Below, piece after piece: positions 7,141-12,989 of a DNA stretch of 14,552 bases (positions are counted from its first letter, which is position 1; each line of letters begins with the position of its first letter). The notes beneath the pieces are model-generated. The model searched no databases. It was not told the DNA's origin and saw only the letters and a list, made by a program, of their open reading frames with translations. Made by a program: the position numbers and the translations under genes. The stretch is from an uncultured Clostridia bacterium (GTDB lineage Bacteria > Bacillota > Clostridia > Christensenellales > Pumilibacteraceae): the NCBI GenBank assembly GCA_934270565.1, contig CAKQPR010000033.1, positions 1 to 14,552 on the forward strand. Reading direction: 5' to 3'.

Positions 7141-7691
7141 ACCCACGCTCTCCTTCTCACGCGGACTTCCTTTTTCGGCCTCACGCGCGCCGCGACGGAA
7201 GCGTTGAACCGCTGATCCCACACGCTCGCCTCTTCCGTCATACCCGAAATCACGCAGTACTCCCGCGCGATTCCCTGAGCGAGCACGAACGGCGGGAGCG
7301 CGGGATACGGCATTTCGTCGTCAAGCCCCGCGGCGGCGGGCGCATACGAATATTCGACCTCATAATCGCCGTTTTCGCTCACTTCGGCGCGATCGAAAAA
7401 CTCGCGGAACCGAACGGCGTTTTCCCTCTCGTCCGTAACCGAATAAATATCTATCGGCGCGTGCGAAAAAGCGGTATACGCGGCGGACGGCGAAAACGTC
7501 AGCTTTTCCCGCGTTTTGAGCGGCATAAGGTCGGAAGCGAGCTCGCCCGCGACGAGATTCGCGCACCTTACGAGTCTGTTTATTTCGTCCGCGACGTCGC
7601 CCGTCGGGGTTTCGTCCGACTCGAGCGCCGCGACAACCTCGTCGAGTCCGAGCATAACCGCCGAATCGACGACGGCAGCTTTAAGTTTCAT
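7137..7691 (-). CDS. Head-tail adaptor candidate (P22 gp4-type)
   Basis: 184 residues from the ATG at 7691. This start is chosen over an upstream frame from 7727 because AAGGAGG lies seven bases before it and the ATG overlaps the previous stop as ATGA. Residues 1-55 are helical (AVVDSAVMLGLDEVVAALES, then GDVADEINRLVRCANLVAGE), residues 60-125 are strand-rich, and 131-171 return to helix (LAQGIAREYCVISGM, EEASVWDQRFNASV). The C-terminus is very basic (RPKKEVRVRRRAWV). P22 gp4-like adaptors are of similar size, start with the same kind of helical bundle, and lie between capsid and tail genes. They bind the portal ring after packaging. The identification rests on layout and helix pattern and is tentative. 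Confidence 0.6.
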   Translation of the reverse strand: MKLKAAVVDSAVMLGLDEVVAALESDETPTGDVADEINRLVRCANLVAGELASDLMPLKTREKLTFSPSAAYTAFSHAPIDIYSVTDERENAVRFREFFDRAEVSENGDYEVEYSYAPAAAGLDDEMPYPALPPFVLAQGIAREYCVISGMTEEASVWDQRFNASVAARVRPKKEVRVRRRAWV

Positions 7692-8029
7692 ATTTTTACC
7701 TCCTTGAAAACTCTTTCGGCTTCGCAAGCGGCACGTTCCGCCGTTTTTTCGACCGCCGCGCGGCGCGAGCGGGCGTTCTCCTCCTCGATTTCGCGAAGGA
7801 GCGCGTCCGCTCTTTCGGCGCGGGTACGGCGAACCAGCGTAAGCGCGCGTGCGTCAAGCGTGCGGTACGGAAGGGCGAGCGCGAACGTTCCGTTTCTCTG
7901 GGCGCGGTTGTGCACCTCGTAGCGCTTGTGCCGATAGGAATAAAAAATAAAGTAGTTTTCGTCTATTTCCCTGATTCTGTCGGCAATATCGTAAAGATCG
8001 CCGCGAACCTCGTACCCTTCCCCTATCAT
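7688..8029 (-). CDS. Conserved small head-module protein, function unknown
   Basis: 113 residues. The first half looks like a compact beta domain (IADRIREIDENYFIFYSYRH, then KRYEVHNRAQ and TFALALPYRTLDARAL). The second half (about 63-110) is one long charged helix rich in Arg, Glu and Ala, likely coiled coil. I recall similar small proteins directly after the capsid gene in Clostridia phages but no assigned function. It starts five bases after the capsid stop and has no clear binding site, so translation probably depends on ribosomes finishing the capsid gene. Its stop overlaps the adaptor start (ATGA). Possible roles are a capsid accessory or assembly protein. Confidence 0.65.
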   Translation of the reverse strand: MIGEGYEVRGDLYDIADRIREIDENYFIFYSYRHKRYEVHNRAQRNGTFALALPYRTLDARALTLVRRTRAERADALLREIEEENARSRRAAVEKTAERAACEAERVFKEVKI

Positions 8030-8034
8030 GGCGA

Positions 8035-9240
8035 TTAACCGTTACTGTCGTTGCCGCTCGGCGTGGTCGCGGTCGAAGTCGAAGGCGCGGTGATTCCGGT
8101 AAGTTTCGCCTGACCGTTCGGGCGCGAACAGATAAGGTCGCAGTACTTGACGAGCGTCGCGGTATAGGTGGGTTTGCCCTGAGTCTGGCGCAGAATTTTG
8201 CCGTTTTCGTTCTCGAGGTAGCGCCAGTCACAAAGCTGATGAAGCTTGAACGCGGTCGTATCGAGAAGGTACATCGCTCCGCTTTCGATGAAGCGATCGT
8301 AAACGAACGGAATTCCGTTATACGAAAGCGTTTTGTATCCGCCCTCGAGCTCCATAACCTCAACGTTGCTCTTGAACTGTTTCATATATTGCTGATAAGC
8401 GTACTTGACGTCGGCGGCTACGGCGATATAGTTTACCGTCGAGTTCGCGTTGTATTCGAGGCGGTCGATCGCCTTCTGAATCTTGATTTCGTCGATTTCT
8501 CCGACGTCCGACTGCGCGTAAGGCGTAAGGAACGGATAGGAAGCGCGGGTGAGTCCGTAAAGCGTTTTGCTCGAATCGAACAGCGCCCCGAGCCCCGTGA
8601 TTTCCTTGTCCTTGCTGCCCTGAACGTACATCACGCTCGAAGCGGCGATAGTCGCGGACGGCTCGGAAGCGAATTTGATCTTCTTGTTGTCGCGATCGAC
8701 GTAGGAAATTCTGAGCCCCGCGCAGGTAAGCGTTCCCGCCGCGGCGTACACGTCCACGACCATACCTTCGATAAGGTTGCGGGTGTCGTCTACCGGATAA
8801 AAACCGCTCGAAACGGCGCCCACAACGCAAAGTTTACCGCTGCCGTCGCCGTAAAGCATACGACCGAGGTTGAATTTGGACGCGGACAGAAGGCTTTCGA
8901 GCTCGGCGTTGAGAAGGTCGGTAAACGCCCCTCTGCCGTCTGCCGAAGCGCGGATCGCCTTATCCGAAATTTCGATCTGACCGTAGAGGTTTTTGAGCGT
9001 GGACACGAACTGAACGTAGTTCGAGCCGTAAGCGGACGGAAGCGCGCCCGTTTCGTCGCCCGCGCCGATACCTCCGTTGATGCCCACTCTCGCGGCGGTG
9101 CGGACTTCCTTGCCCCAGACGTCCACGCTCGACTGCTCGATCTTGCCGAGAAGCGGGTTGACTTTGGTGTTGAGAAGTTCGGTTACCGCGCCGAGATAAA
9201 TAGTTTTAAGCGCGTTTTCGGCGTTAGATAAAGTTACCAT
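8035..9240 (-). CDS. Major capsid protein, HK97 fold
   Basis: 401 residues. It forms the icosahedral shell. The N-terminal part carries NALKTIYLGAVTELLN (9-24), GINGGIGAGDETGALP (53-68) and LKNLYGQIEISDKAIRAS (82-99), followed by a long helix (NAELESLLSASKFNLGRML, 111-129). This series is typical of a Firmicutes-phage HK97-fold capsid group. The middle has the strand-rich insertion expected in the A/P domains, and the protein ends in a Thr/Ser/Asn-rich flexible tail (PSTSTATTPSGNDSNG). No long N-terminal delta domain is present, fitting use of a separate scaffold, encoded 18 bases upstream. AGGAGA nine bases before the ATG supports the start. No protease gene is seen, so maturation by cleavage is not indicated. 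Confidence 0.92.
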   Translation of the reverse strand: MVTLSNAENALKTIYLGAVTELLNTKVNPLLGKIEQSSVDVWGKEVRTAARVGINGGIGAGDETGALPSAYGSNYVQFVSTLKNLYGQIEISDKAIRASADGRGAFTDLLNAELESLLSASKFNLGRMLYGDGSGKLCVVGAVSSGFYPVDDTRNLIEGMVVDVYAAAGTLTCAGLRISYVDRDNKKIKFASEPSATIAASSVMYVQGSKDKEITGLGALFDSSKTLYGLTRASYPFLTPYAQSDVGEIDEIKIQKAIDRLEYNANSTVNYIAVAADVKYAYQQYMKQFKSNVEVMELEGGYKTLSYNGIPFVYDRFIESGAMYLLDTTAFKLHQLCDWRYLENENGKILRQTQGKPTYTATLVKYCDLICSRPNGQAKLTGITAPSTSTATTPSGNDSNG

Positions 9241-9258
9241 AATTTGATTTCTCCTTTT

Positions 9259-9900
9259 TTAATCTTTGATATAAAGTTCTGCTAATTTTTTTGCTTCCGA
9301 AAGCGTTTTCGGCTTCGTAAGCGGCGCGAGCGCGCTTCTTCCGACCTTTTCGCCGAGAAGCCGCACCCCGCCCGTGCGCGAGAGCGAACGAAGATAATCG
9401 GTGATCACCTTCGCCTTGATGATTTCGCTGCGGCAAGCATATTCGTCCGCGAAACTCTCGTCCGCCGCGATCGCCGCGTAATCGGGAACGCTCCTCTCGC
9501 CGAGCTCGCGGACAAGCTCGCCCTCTCGCGCCCTCAGCGCGTCCAGTTCGCCGCGAAGCCCTGCGATTTCCGCTCTGAGCGCGAGATTTTCCGCCTCGGT
9601 TTCACCGCGCAAATTCGTCGGATTTTGTCCGTTTTCGTCGATTTTTCCGTCTTTTTCGTCCGAAAATTCGTTTTTCGTCGTTTCTTCGGCTTTTTCTGCC
9701 GCGTTCCGTGGGTTTTTGTCGATTTTTTCGCTTTTATCGCTTAAAACCGACTTCGCCGTCGTTTCTTCGGCTTTTTCCGCCGCGTTCTGCGGCTTTTCGT
9801 CGTTTTTTTCGTTTTTGCCGCTTAAAATCGACTTTTCCGTCGTATTTTGCGACTTTCCGTCCGAAATTACGGGGTTTTTACCGTTTTTATGCTTAGACAT
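9259..9900 (-). CDS. Scaffold-like protein with 27-residue tandem repeats
   Basis: 213 residues. Residues 1-100 are hydrophilic and disordered-looking, built from a 27-residue repeat: copy 1 at 25-51, copy 2 at 52-78 (both containing NAAEKAEETT) and a degenerate copy after 79. Residues 101-137 form a clear coiled coil (LALRAEIAGLRGELDALRA and on). The C-terminal domain (138-213) reads SVPDYAAIAADESFADEYAC, then SEAKKLAELYIKD. A helical scaffold encoded between portal and capsid is the normal arrangement, and it would organise procapsid assembly before leaving the shell. The 'P-D-hydrophobic-A-x-D-x-x-F' stretch resembles scaffolds of other Firmicutes phages. AGGAGG six bases upstream supports the start, which overlaps the portal gene end by eight bases. 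No protease motif is seen. Confidence 0.65.
   Translation of the reverse strand: MSKHKNGKNPVISDGKSQNTTEKSILSGKNEKNDEKPQNAAEKAEETTAKSVLSDKSEKIDKNPRNAAEKAEETTKNEFSDEKDGKIDENGQNPTNLRGETEAENLALRAEIAGLRGELDALRAREGELVRELGERSVPDYAAIAADESFADEYACRSEIIKAKVITDYLRSLSRTGGVRLLGEKVGRSALAPLTKPKTLSEAKKLAELYIKD
9676..9787 (-). repeat. 81-bp in-frame tandem repeat inside the scaffold-like gene
   Basis: The block CGTCGTTTCTTCGGCTTTTT (plus strand) recurs with a period of exactly 81 bases: 9676-9706 and 9757-9787, identical at all but one of 31 positions. It encodes the NAAEKAEETT part of the 27-residue protein repeat. The spacing between blocks is less conserved but keeps frame. Confidence 0.9.
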
Positions 9901-11761
9901 TCGACGCCTCCTTTTCGGCTTGAGCGAATTGCTTGTGTTCGCGGACGTGATCGAGAAGTTTCCGTTTCAGCTCGGGGCGTTTCGCGCAAAGCTTTTCGAA
10001 CTCGGACGAAAGGAAATACCGCGTATGCTCGGAAACGTGAAGCGCGTGATCGTCGAGCTCGCCCACGTGGAGCGGTTTCGTTTCGATTTCGGCGTTTTCC
10101 TTCTGCGCCCTGCGGATATGGAGCGCGCTTTCGTCCTGCGAGCGCTCCCACCCGCCGTACCCGAACGCGTCCAGAATCTTGTAGCGCACCGAATCGGAAA
10201 GCTTGCCGTTTTCGTCGTAGAGAAGTCCGGCTTTCAACAGGTCGAACATCATGCTTTGTCTCGTTGCCGCAGTCGAGTTTATCTCGTTTTCGGTATCGAA
10301 CCGAATGTCGTCGCAACCGATGTCGCTTGCCGACCAGCTCAGAAGCTCGATTTCCCCCTCTTCGCCCACAAAACGGCTCAGCCTTCTCGTCGAAGCGTAC
10401 TGCCGATAAAGCCGAAGTATCATCGCCGCCAGAGATTTTATAGCTCTGCGCACGTTCTCGGCGGTTACCGAAATACGCGTGTCGTCCTGCTCGACGAGCA
10501 GCTGAATCGCCACGCCGCTCGTAACGGTGGACGGCACCGAGCTCGACCGCATGATTTCGCTTATGCCGCTCACGTCCACGAATTCGTTCAGAAGCCGTTG
10601 TTCTTCCACCGTAAAGTCGGACGGAACCGAAGCCGGCTGCAACAGCCTCGGCGCGATCGATCCCTGACGGTAAACCAGCACTTTCCCCGGGCTCAGCCCT
10701 TCCGTTTCGAGGTTTTCGGTATCGACCGAACCGTCCTCGACGGTGAGCACGCCCATCGCTATGCGGTTGAGAAACTCATGCTTGCGGTTTTTTACGGCAT
10801 TGTACGCACGTTGCACGGGAATAGCCCTCTCTACCATACACGTTCCGTAAAAACAGCCCGCGCGGGTTATCGAATTCTGTTGCACGAACGGCAGAACGCG
10901 CTTGCCGTCCTCGCCGCACTCGTAAGGAAGCGATCCGTAATAAAGCAGGTGTTTGCCCGCCACTATCGCAAGTTCGCCGTCCGGCTTATCGAAGGTGGGC
11001 AGCGTATAGCGCTCGATTACCACGGCGCAATCGTTACGCCGATCACGGCTCTGTTTAGCCACTGCGCCCGCCAGCCCCATACCGCCGACTTCGCCTATCC
11101 CTCCGAGCGCGACGAGCTCGGTTTGCTCCGGCTCGACGTCAACGCCCCAGATCAGTTTTATATCTTCGATACTCACCGCTTTCGCGTGAATAATGCTGTT
11201 GCAGTTTTCTACCGACTGGCTCGTGAGCGAATCGGGCAGAACTTCGTAAGGCGGGCACACGTCCACGCGCACTTCGCCCTCGTAAATCTTTTCGCCCTTT
11301 TCGTCCGTCCCCACGCACTTGCCGCCGCGCGGATCCCAGCCGATCTTGTAAAACGCCGACCCCGTAAGCTCCGACCACATCGTCGCCCGCGAAATCGCGC
11401 TTTCGAGATTGAGTTTCGCCGAACACGACGAAAGAATTTTCCCCGAAACCTTAGCCGCCTTTATGTCGCCCTCGTCGTTCGAAGCGGGCACGACGCTCAT
11501 CTTCGGGCGCACGCGGCTGAGCTTCGCAAGGCGGGTGTCCACTATCGTCGCGATATGATTGAAAACCTCTCGCTCCTGCCAGTAGTAGTCCTTCTCCGCG
11601 TCCTCGATTTCCCCGCGAAGCCCTATGCGGCAGTACTGATTGCCCATCACGAAATTGCAATTGAGCTGCCACTGCGACTCGAATTGCCGCCGCTCCGCCA
11701 GCCTTCCCTCATAGTCCGCCCGAACCTCGGCAACTATGTCCTCAATAAACCTCTTATCCAT
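9893..11761 (-). CDS. Portal protein, P22-type
   Basis: 622 residues; it forms the dodecameric ring at the packaging vertex through which DNA enters and leaves. Visible landmarks in order: WQLNCNFVMGNQYC (31-44), REVFNHIATIVDTRLAK (64-80), SAFYKIGWDP (135-144), PYEVLPDSLT (171-180), VQRAYNAVKNRKHEFLN (316-332), and DVSGISEIM..SGVAIQLLVEQDD (396-427). The last is the stem/crown-side helix motif usual in portals of short-tailed phages. The C-terminal 100 residues are helical and charged, as expected for a wing/barrel extension. It is a little shorter than P22 gp1. AGGAGAAG upstream supports the start. Its end overlaps the scaffold start by eight bases. Not one in-frame TTA, CTA or TCA codon occurs in the gene. 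Confidence 0.92.
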   Translation of the reverse strand: MDKRFIEDIVAEVRADYEGRLAERRQFESQWQLNCNFVMGNQYCRIGLRGEIEDAEKDYYWQEREVFNHIATIVDTRLAKLSRVRPKMSVVPASNDEGDIKAAKVSGKILSSCSAKLNLESAISRATMWSELTGSAFYKIGWDPRGGKCVGTDEKGEKIYEGEVRVDVCPPYEVLPDSLTSQSVENCNSIIHAKAVSIEDIKLIWGVDVEPEQTELVALGGIGEVGGMGLAGAVAKQSRDRRNDCAVVIERYTLPTFDKPDGELAIVAGKHLLYYGSLPYECGEDGKRVLPFVQQNSITRAGCFYGTCMVERAIPVQRAYNAVKNRKHEFLNRIAMGVLTVEDGSVDTENLETEGLSPGKVLVYRQGSIAPRLLQPASVPSDFTVEEQRLLNEFVDVSGISEIMRSSSVPSTVTSGVAIQLLVEQDDTRISVTAENVRRAIKSLAAMILRLYRQYASTRRLSRFVGEEGEIELLSWSASDIGCDDIRFDTENEINSTAATRQSMMFDLLKAGLLYDENGKLSDSVRYKILDAFGYGGWERSQDESALHIRRAQKENAEIETKPLHVGELDDHALHVSEHTRYFLSSEFEKLCAKRPELKRKLLDHVREHKQFAQAEKEASNV

Positions 11762-11794
11762 TCTCTTCTCCTATTGAATTTTATTTTCATCGCC

Positions 11795-11828
11795 CCGCCG
11801 CGAGCCCTCCGCTTAAACCCCCGCAACG
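11795..11828 (+). repeat. 34-bp direct repeat, portal-proximal copy
   Basis: CCGCCGCGAGCCCTCCGCTTAA and following bases match 12277-12310 at 33 of 34 positions, with a spacing of exactly 482 bases. This copy is not in a gene. It sits just upstream of the portal start. Together the two copies bracket a segment filled with dispersed repeats. Confidence 0.95.
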
Positions 11829-11848
11829 CCCGTCGGCGAGCCCACGTT

Positions 11849-11926
11849 GGCAAGTCGACGATGGCAGGGAGCCCCTGCGGGCAAGTCGGCGATGGCAGGG
11901 AGCCCCTGCGGGCAAGTCGGCGATGT
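11849..11926 (+). repeat. 31-bp tandem repeat, two and a half copies
   Basis: Unit GGCAAGTCGGCGATGGCAGG plus GAGCCCCTGCG starts at 11849, 11880 and 11911, with period 31; the third copy breaks off after CGATG. Each full unit contains GCAGGG-AGC-CCCTGC, a 6-bp stem. A diverged single unit lies at 14460-14490. Copies are contiguous, with no spacers. Confidence 0.92.
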
Positions 11927-11983
11927 CCGTACTTACCTTCGGCTGAGCGTGGTAGGGGCGAACGCCCGTTTTTAAGTCTTTCC

Positions 11984-12029
11984 CTTCGGTAGAACTGGTA
12001 GGGGCGGACGCCCTCGTCCGCCCGCAAAC
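11984..12029 (+). repeat. GGTAGGGGCGG hairpin repeat (family A)
   Basis: Best-preserved family A unit inside the phage operon. GGGCGGAC (12002-12009), loop GCCCTC, GTCCGCCC (12016-12023) forms an 8-bp stem, preceded by TTCGGTAGAACTGGTA. It matches the flank copy at 319-361 almost throughout. Confidence 0.88.
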
Positions 12030-12053
12030 CAAGCGGAACGCTCACCTCGCTTC

Positions 12054-12179
12054 GTCATCTCGAGCGTAGTCGAGAGATCTCGCGGGAGCGAATACGATTG
12101 CTTCGGAACGGTACTTTTTTCTGCCGTGGGGGATTTCTCCACTCCGTTCGGGTTTCACCCTCACTTCGGTCGAAATGAC
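12054..12179. repeat. Candidate MITE-like unit with inverted ends, 126 bp
   Basis: The left arm starts GTCATCTCGAGCGTAGTCGA and the right arm ends GGTCGAAATGAC (12168-12179), the same inverted ends as the 236-bp unit at 467-702. The right arm (12129-12185) matches 652-707 with only scattered differences. The middle is about 110 bases shorter here. No gene is inside. Confidence 0.5.
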
Positions 12180-12195
12180 ATTAAAGCCACGCCTC

Positions 12196-12242
12196 CACGT
12201 TGTCATCTCGAGCGTAGTCGAGAAATCCCCCTCATCGGAAAC
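12196..12242 (+). repeat. GTCATCTCGAGCG repeat (family B)
   Basis: CACGTTGTCATCTCGAGCGT and on through TCGAGAAATCCCCCTCATCGG matches 12847-12893 over 47 bases with very few differences. Similarity fades in the following bases. It contains the short stem TCTCGA/TCGAGA. Confidence 0.9.
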
Positions 12243-12276
12243 AAATACAATCGTACACGACCGCCCCTAAAACCCG

Positions 12277-12310
12277 CCGCCGCGAGCCCTCCGCTTAACC
12301 CCCCGCAACG
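12277..12310 (+). repeat. 34-bp direct repeat, gene-end copy
   Basis: Partner of 11795-11828 (one mismatch). This copy covers the last codons and the stop of the zinc-binding-like gene plus 18 bases beyond it. It is therefore probably the original sequence, and the portal-side copy the duplicate. Confidence 0.95.
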
Positions 12311-12534
12311 TCGTCGCTATGTTCGCGCGACGCCCGCTTGAGCGCTCCGAGCGTTTCGATACTCTTCGGCACGAGCCGCGCACCGAGCGCCCCGTAAAGT
12401 TCCTTTGCGCAATCCCGACAAATGAAAAACGTACTGCGAATACCCATACGCTCGATCCTCACCTGCAAATCGGCGCGGTTTCTGCATCTGCCCATTTCGC
12501 ACCGTTTGCCCGTCCTGCCCTCAATTATTTCCAT
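12295..12534 (-). CDS. Small Cys4 zinc-binding-like protein
   Basis: 79 residues. Cysteines at 12, 17, 39 and 42 form a C-x4-C...C-x2-C set (KRCEMGRC, then FICRDCAKELY), consistent with one structural zinc site of ribbon or treble-clef type. I do not recognise a named family. The start at 12534 has GGAGGAAG upstream and overlaps the preceding gene end by 14 bases, so the two are probably coupled. It lies between terminase and portal, where small packaging or DNA-binding accessory proteins occur; a nucleic-acid-binding role is plausible but inferred. Its stop lies within the 34-bp direct repeat that borders the repeat island, so the island sits immediately after the gene without damaging it. 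Confidence 0.7.
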   Translation of the reverse strand: MEIIEGRTGKRCEMGRCRNRADLQVRIERMGIRSTFFICRDCAKELYGALGARLVPKSIETLGALKRASREHSDDVAGG

Positions 12535-12790
12535 ACTCTTCCTCCAACAGCTTAAGCAACCTCTTTTTCTCCCGCTTCACATCTTCCGCGGTAAGCTTTT
12601 CCTCGTCGCCGCTAAGCTCCAAATAAAGCTTCTGCGCGGAAACGTCGGCGGGCACGTCGCGCTTGTTCACCTTGCGCTTTACAAGCGTCATTTCGCCGTC
12701 CACAAGCGCATACTCTTCCGCAGTTTCGGTGACGGTATACCCCACCGCCCTGCGTTTGATACTTTTCACAATCTTCCCTTCGTCGTTCAT
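12521..12790 (-). CDS. Small helical protein next to terminase, possible terminase small subunit
   Basis: 89 residues. The N-terminal half (IKRRAVGYTVTETAEEYALV, 11-30) has the look of a short helical DNA-binding segment. A strand pair follows (EMTLVKRKVNKRDVPADVSA), then a charged C-terminal helix (REKKRLLKLLEEEYGNN). I recall proteins with this 'VKRKV..+DVP.D..A' centre beside terminase genes of Clostridia phages, sometimes labelled terminase small subunit, but cannot verify it. If so it is displaced, because small subunits normally precede the large one. The binding site is modest (GGAAGGA about nine bases upstream). The 199-base gap to the terminase gene contains a dispersed repeat, so the two genes may not be tightly coupled. 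Its end overlaps the zinc-binding-like gene. Confidence 0.55.
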   Translation of the reverse strand: MNDEGKIVKSIKRRAVGYTVTETAEEYALVDGEMTLVKRKVNKRDVPADVSAQKLYLELSGDEEKLTAEDVKREKKRLLKLLEEEYGNN

Positions 12791-12846
12791 TTCCGCCGTC
12801 CTTCCCCCTCCTTTTTTGTAATTACGACCTTATAAAACACCTCGTA

Positions 12847-12893
12847 CACGTTGTCATTTCGAGCGCAGTCGAGAAATCCCCCTCATCGGAAAC
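12847..12893 (+). repeat. GTCATTTCGAGCG repeat (family B)
   Basis: CACGTTGTCATTTCGAGCGC and on through TCGAGAAATCCCCCTCATCGG, a near copy of 12196-12242. It lies in the 199-base gap between the small terminase-neighbour gene and terminase. The rest of that gap (12894-12989) holds no gene. It contains the palindromic stretch CGGCTCGGCGCCGACCCG near 12938-12955. Confidence 0.9.
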
Positions 12894-12989
12894 AGAACCA
12901 AACGAACACGACTGACCAAAACACGCTTGCCCGCGCCGGCTCGGCGCCGACCCGAGTGACGAATGAGGGGAATAAAACATTATTTCTCC

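Larger units (their letters stand above)
11762..12294. other. Repeat island interrupting the late operon
   Basis: This gap of about 530 bases between the zinc-binding-like gene and the portal holds no credible gene. In plus-strand order it contains the 34-bp direct repeat, a 31-bp tandem repeat (11849-11926), two GGTAGGGGCG units (11924-11966 and 11984-12029), the short inverted-end unit (12054-12179), and a GTCATCTCGAGCG element (12196-12242). Open frames across it on both strands read repeat sequence. The portal binding site at its left end is intact. Confidence 0.8.

Noticed and set aside
4786..7215. 809-codon open frame on the plus strand
   Set aside because: It is codon-aligned antisense to two well-supported tail genes, is Arg/His-rich, and exists only because those genes lack TTA, CTA and TCA codons.
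7141..7221. Longer N-terminus for the nozzle-like protein (start at 7221)
   Set aside because: It would overlap the adaptor gene by 85 bases; ATG 7140 has a strong binding site and an ATGA junction.
7692..7727. Longer N-terminus for the adaptor (start at 7727)
   Set aside because: The extra residues are the translated binding-site region of ATG 7691, which has AAGGAGG at ideal spacing.
8239..9231. 330-codon open frame on the plus strand
   Set aside because: Antisense shadow of the major capsid gene, with charged, low-complexity translation.
11849..11926. Possible CRISPR array
   Set aside because: Copies are directly adjacent with no spacers, and no cas gene is present.
9716..11992. 758-codon open frame on the plus strand
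   Set aside because: Codon-aligned antisense of the portal and part of the scaffold-like gene, with no binding site and no recognisable domain.
11734..12045. Minus-strand open frame leading towards the portal
   Set aside because: It reads through tandem and hairpin repeats and has no binding site of its own; the GGAGAAG before the portal ATG belongs to the portal.
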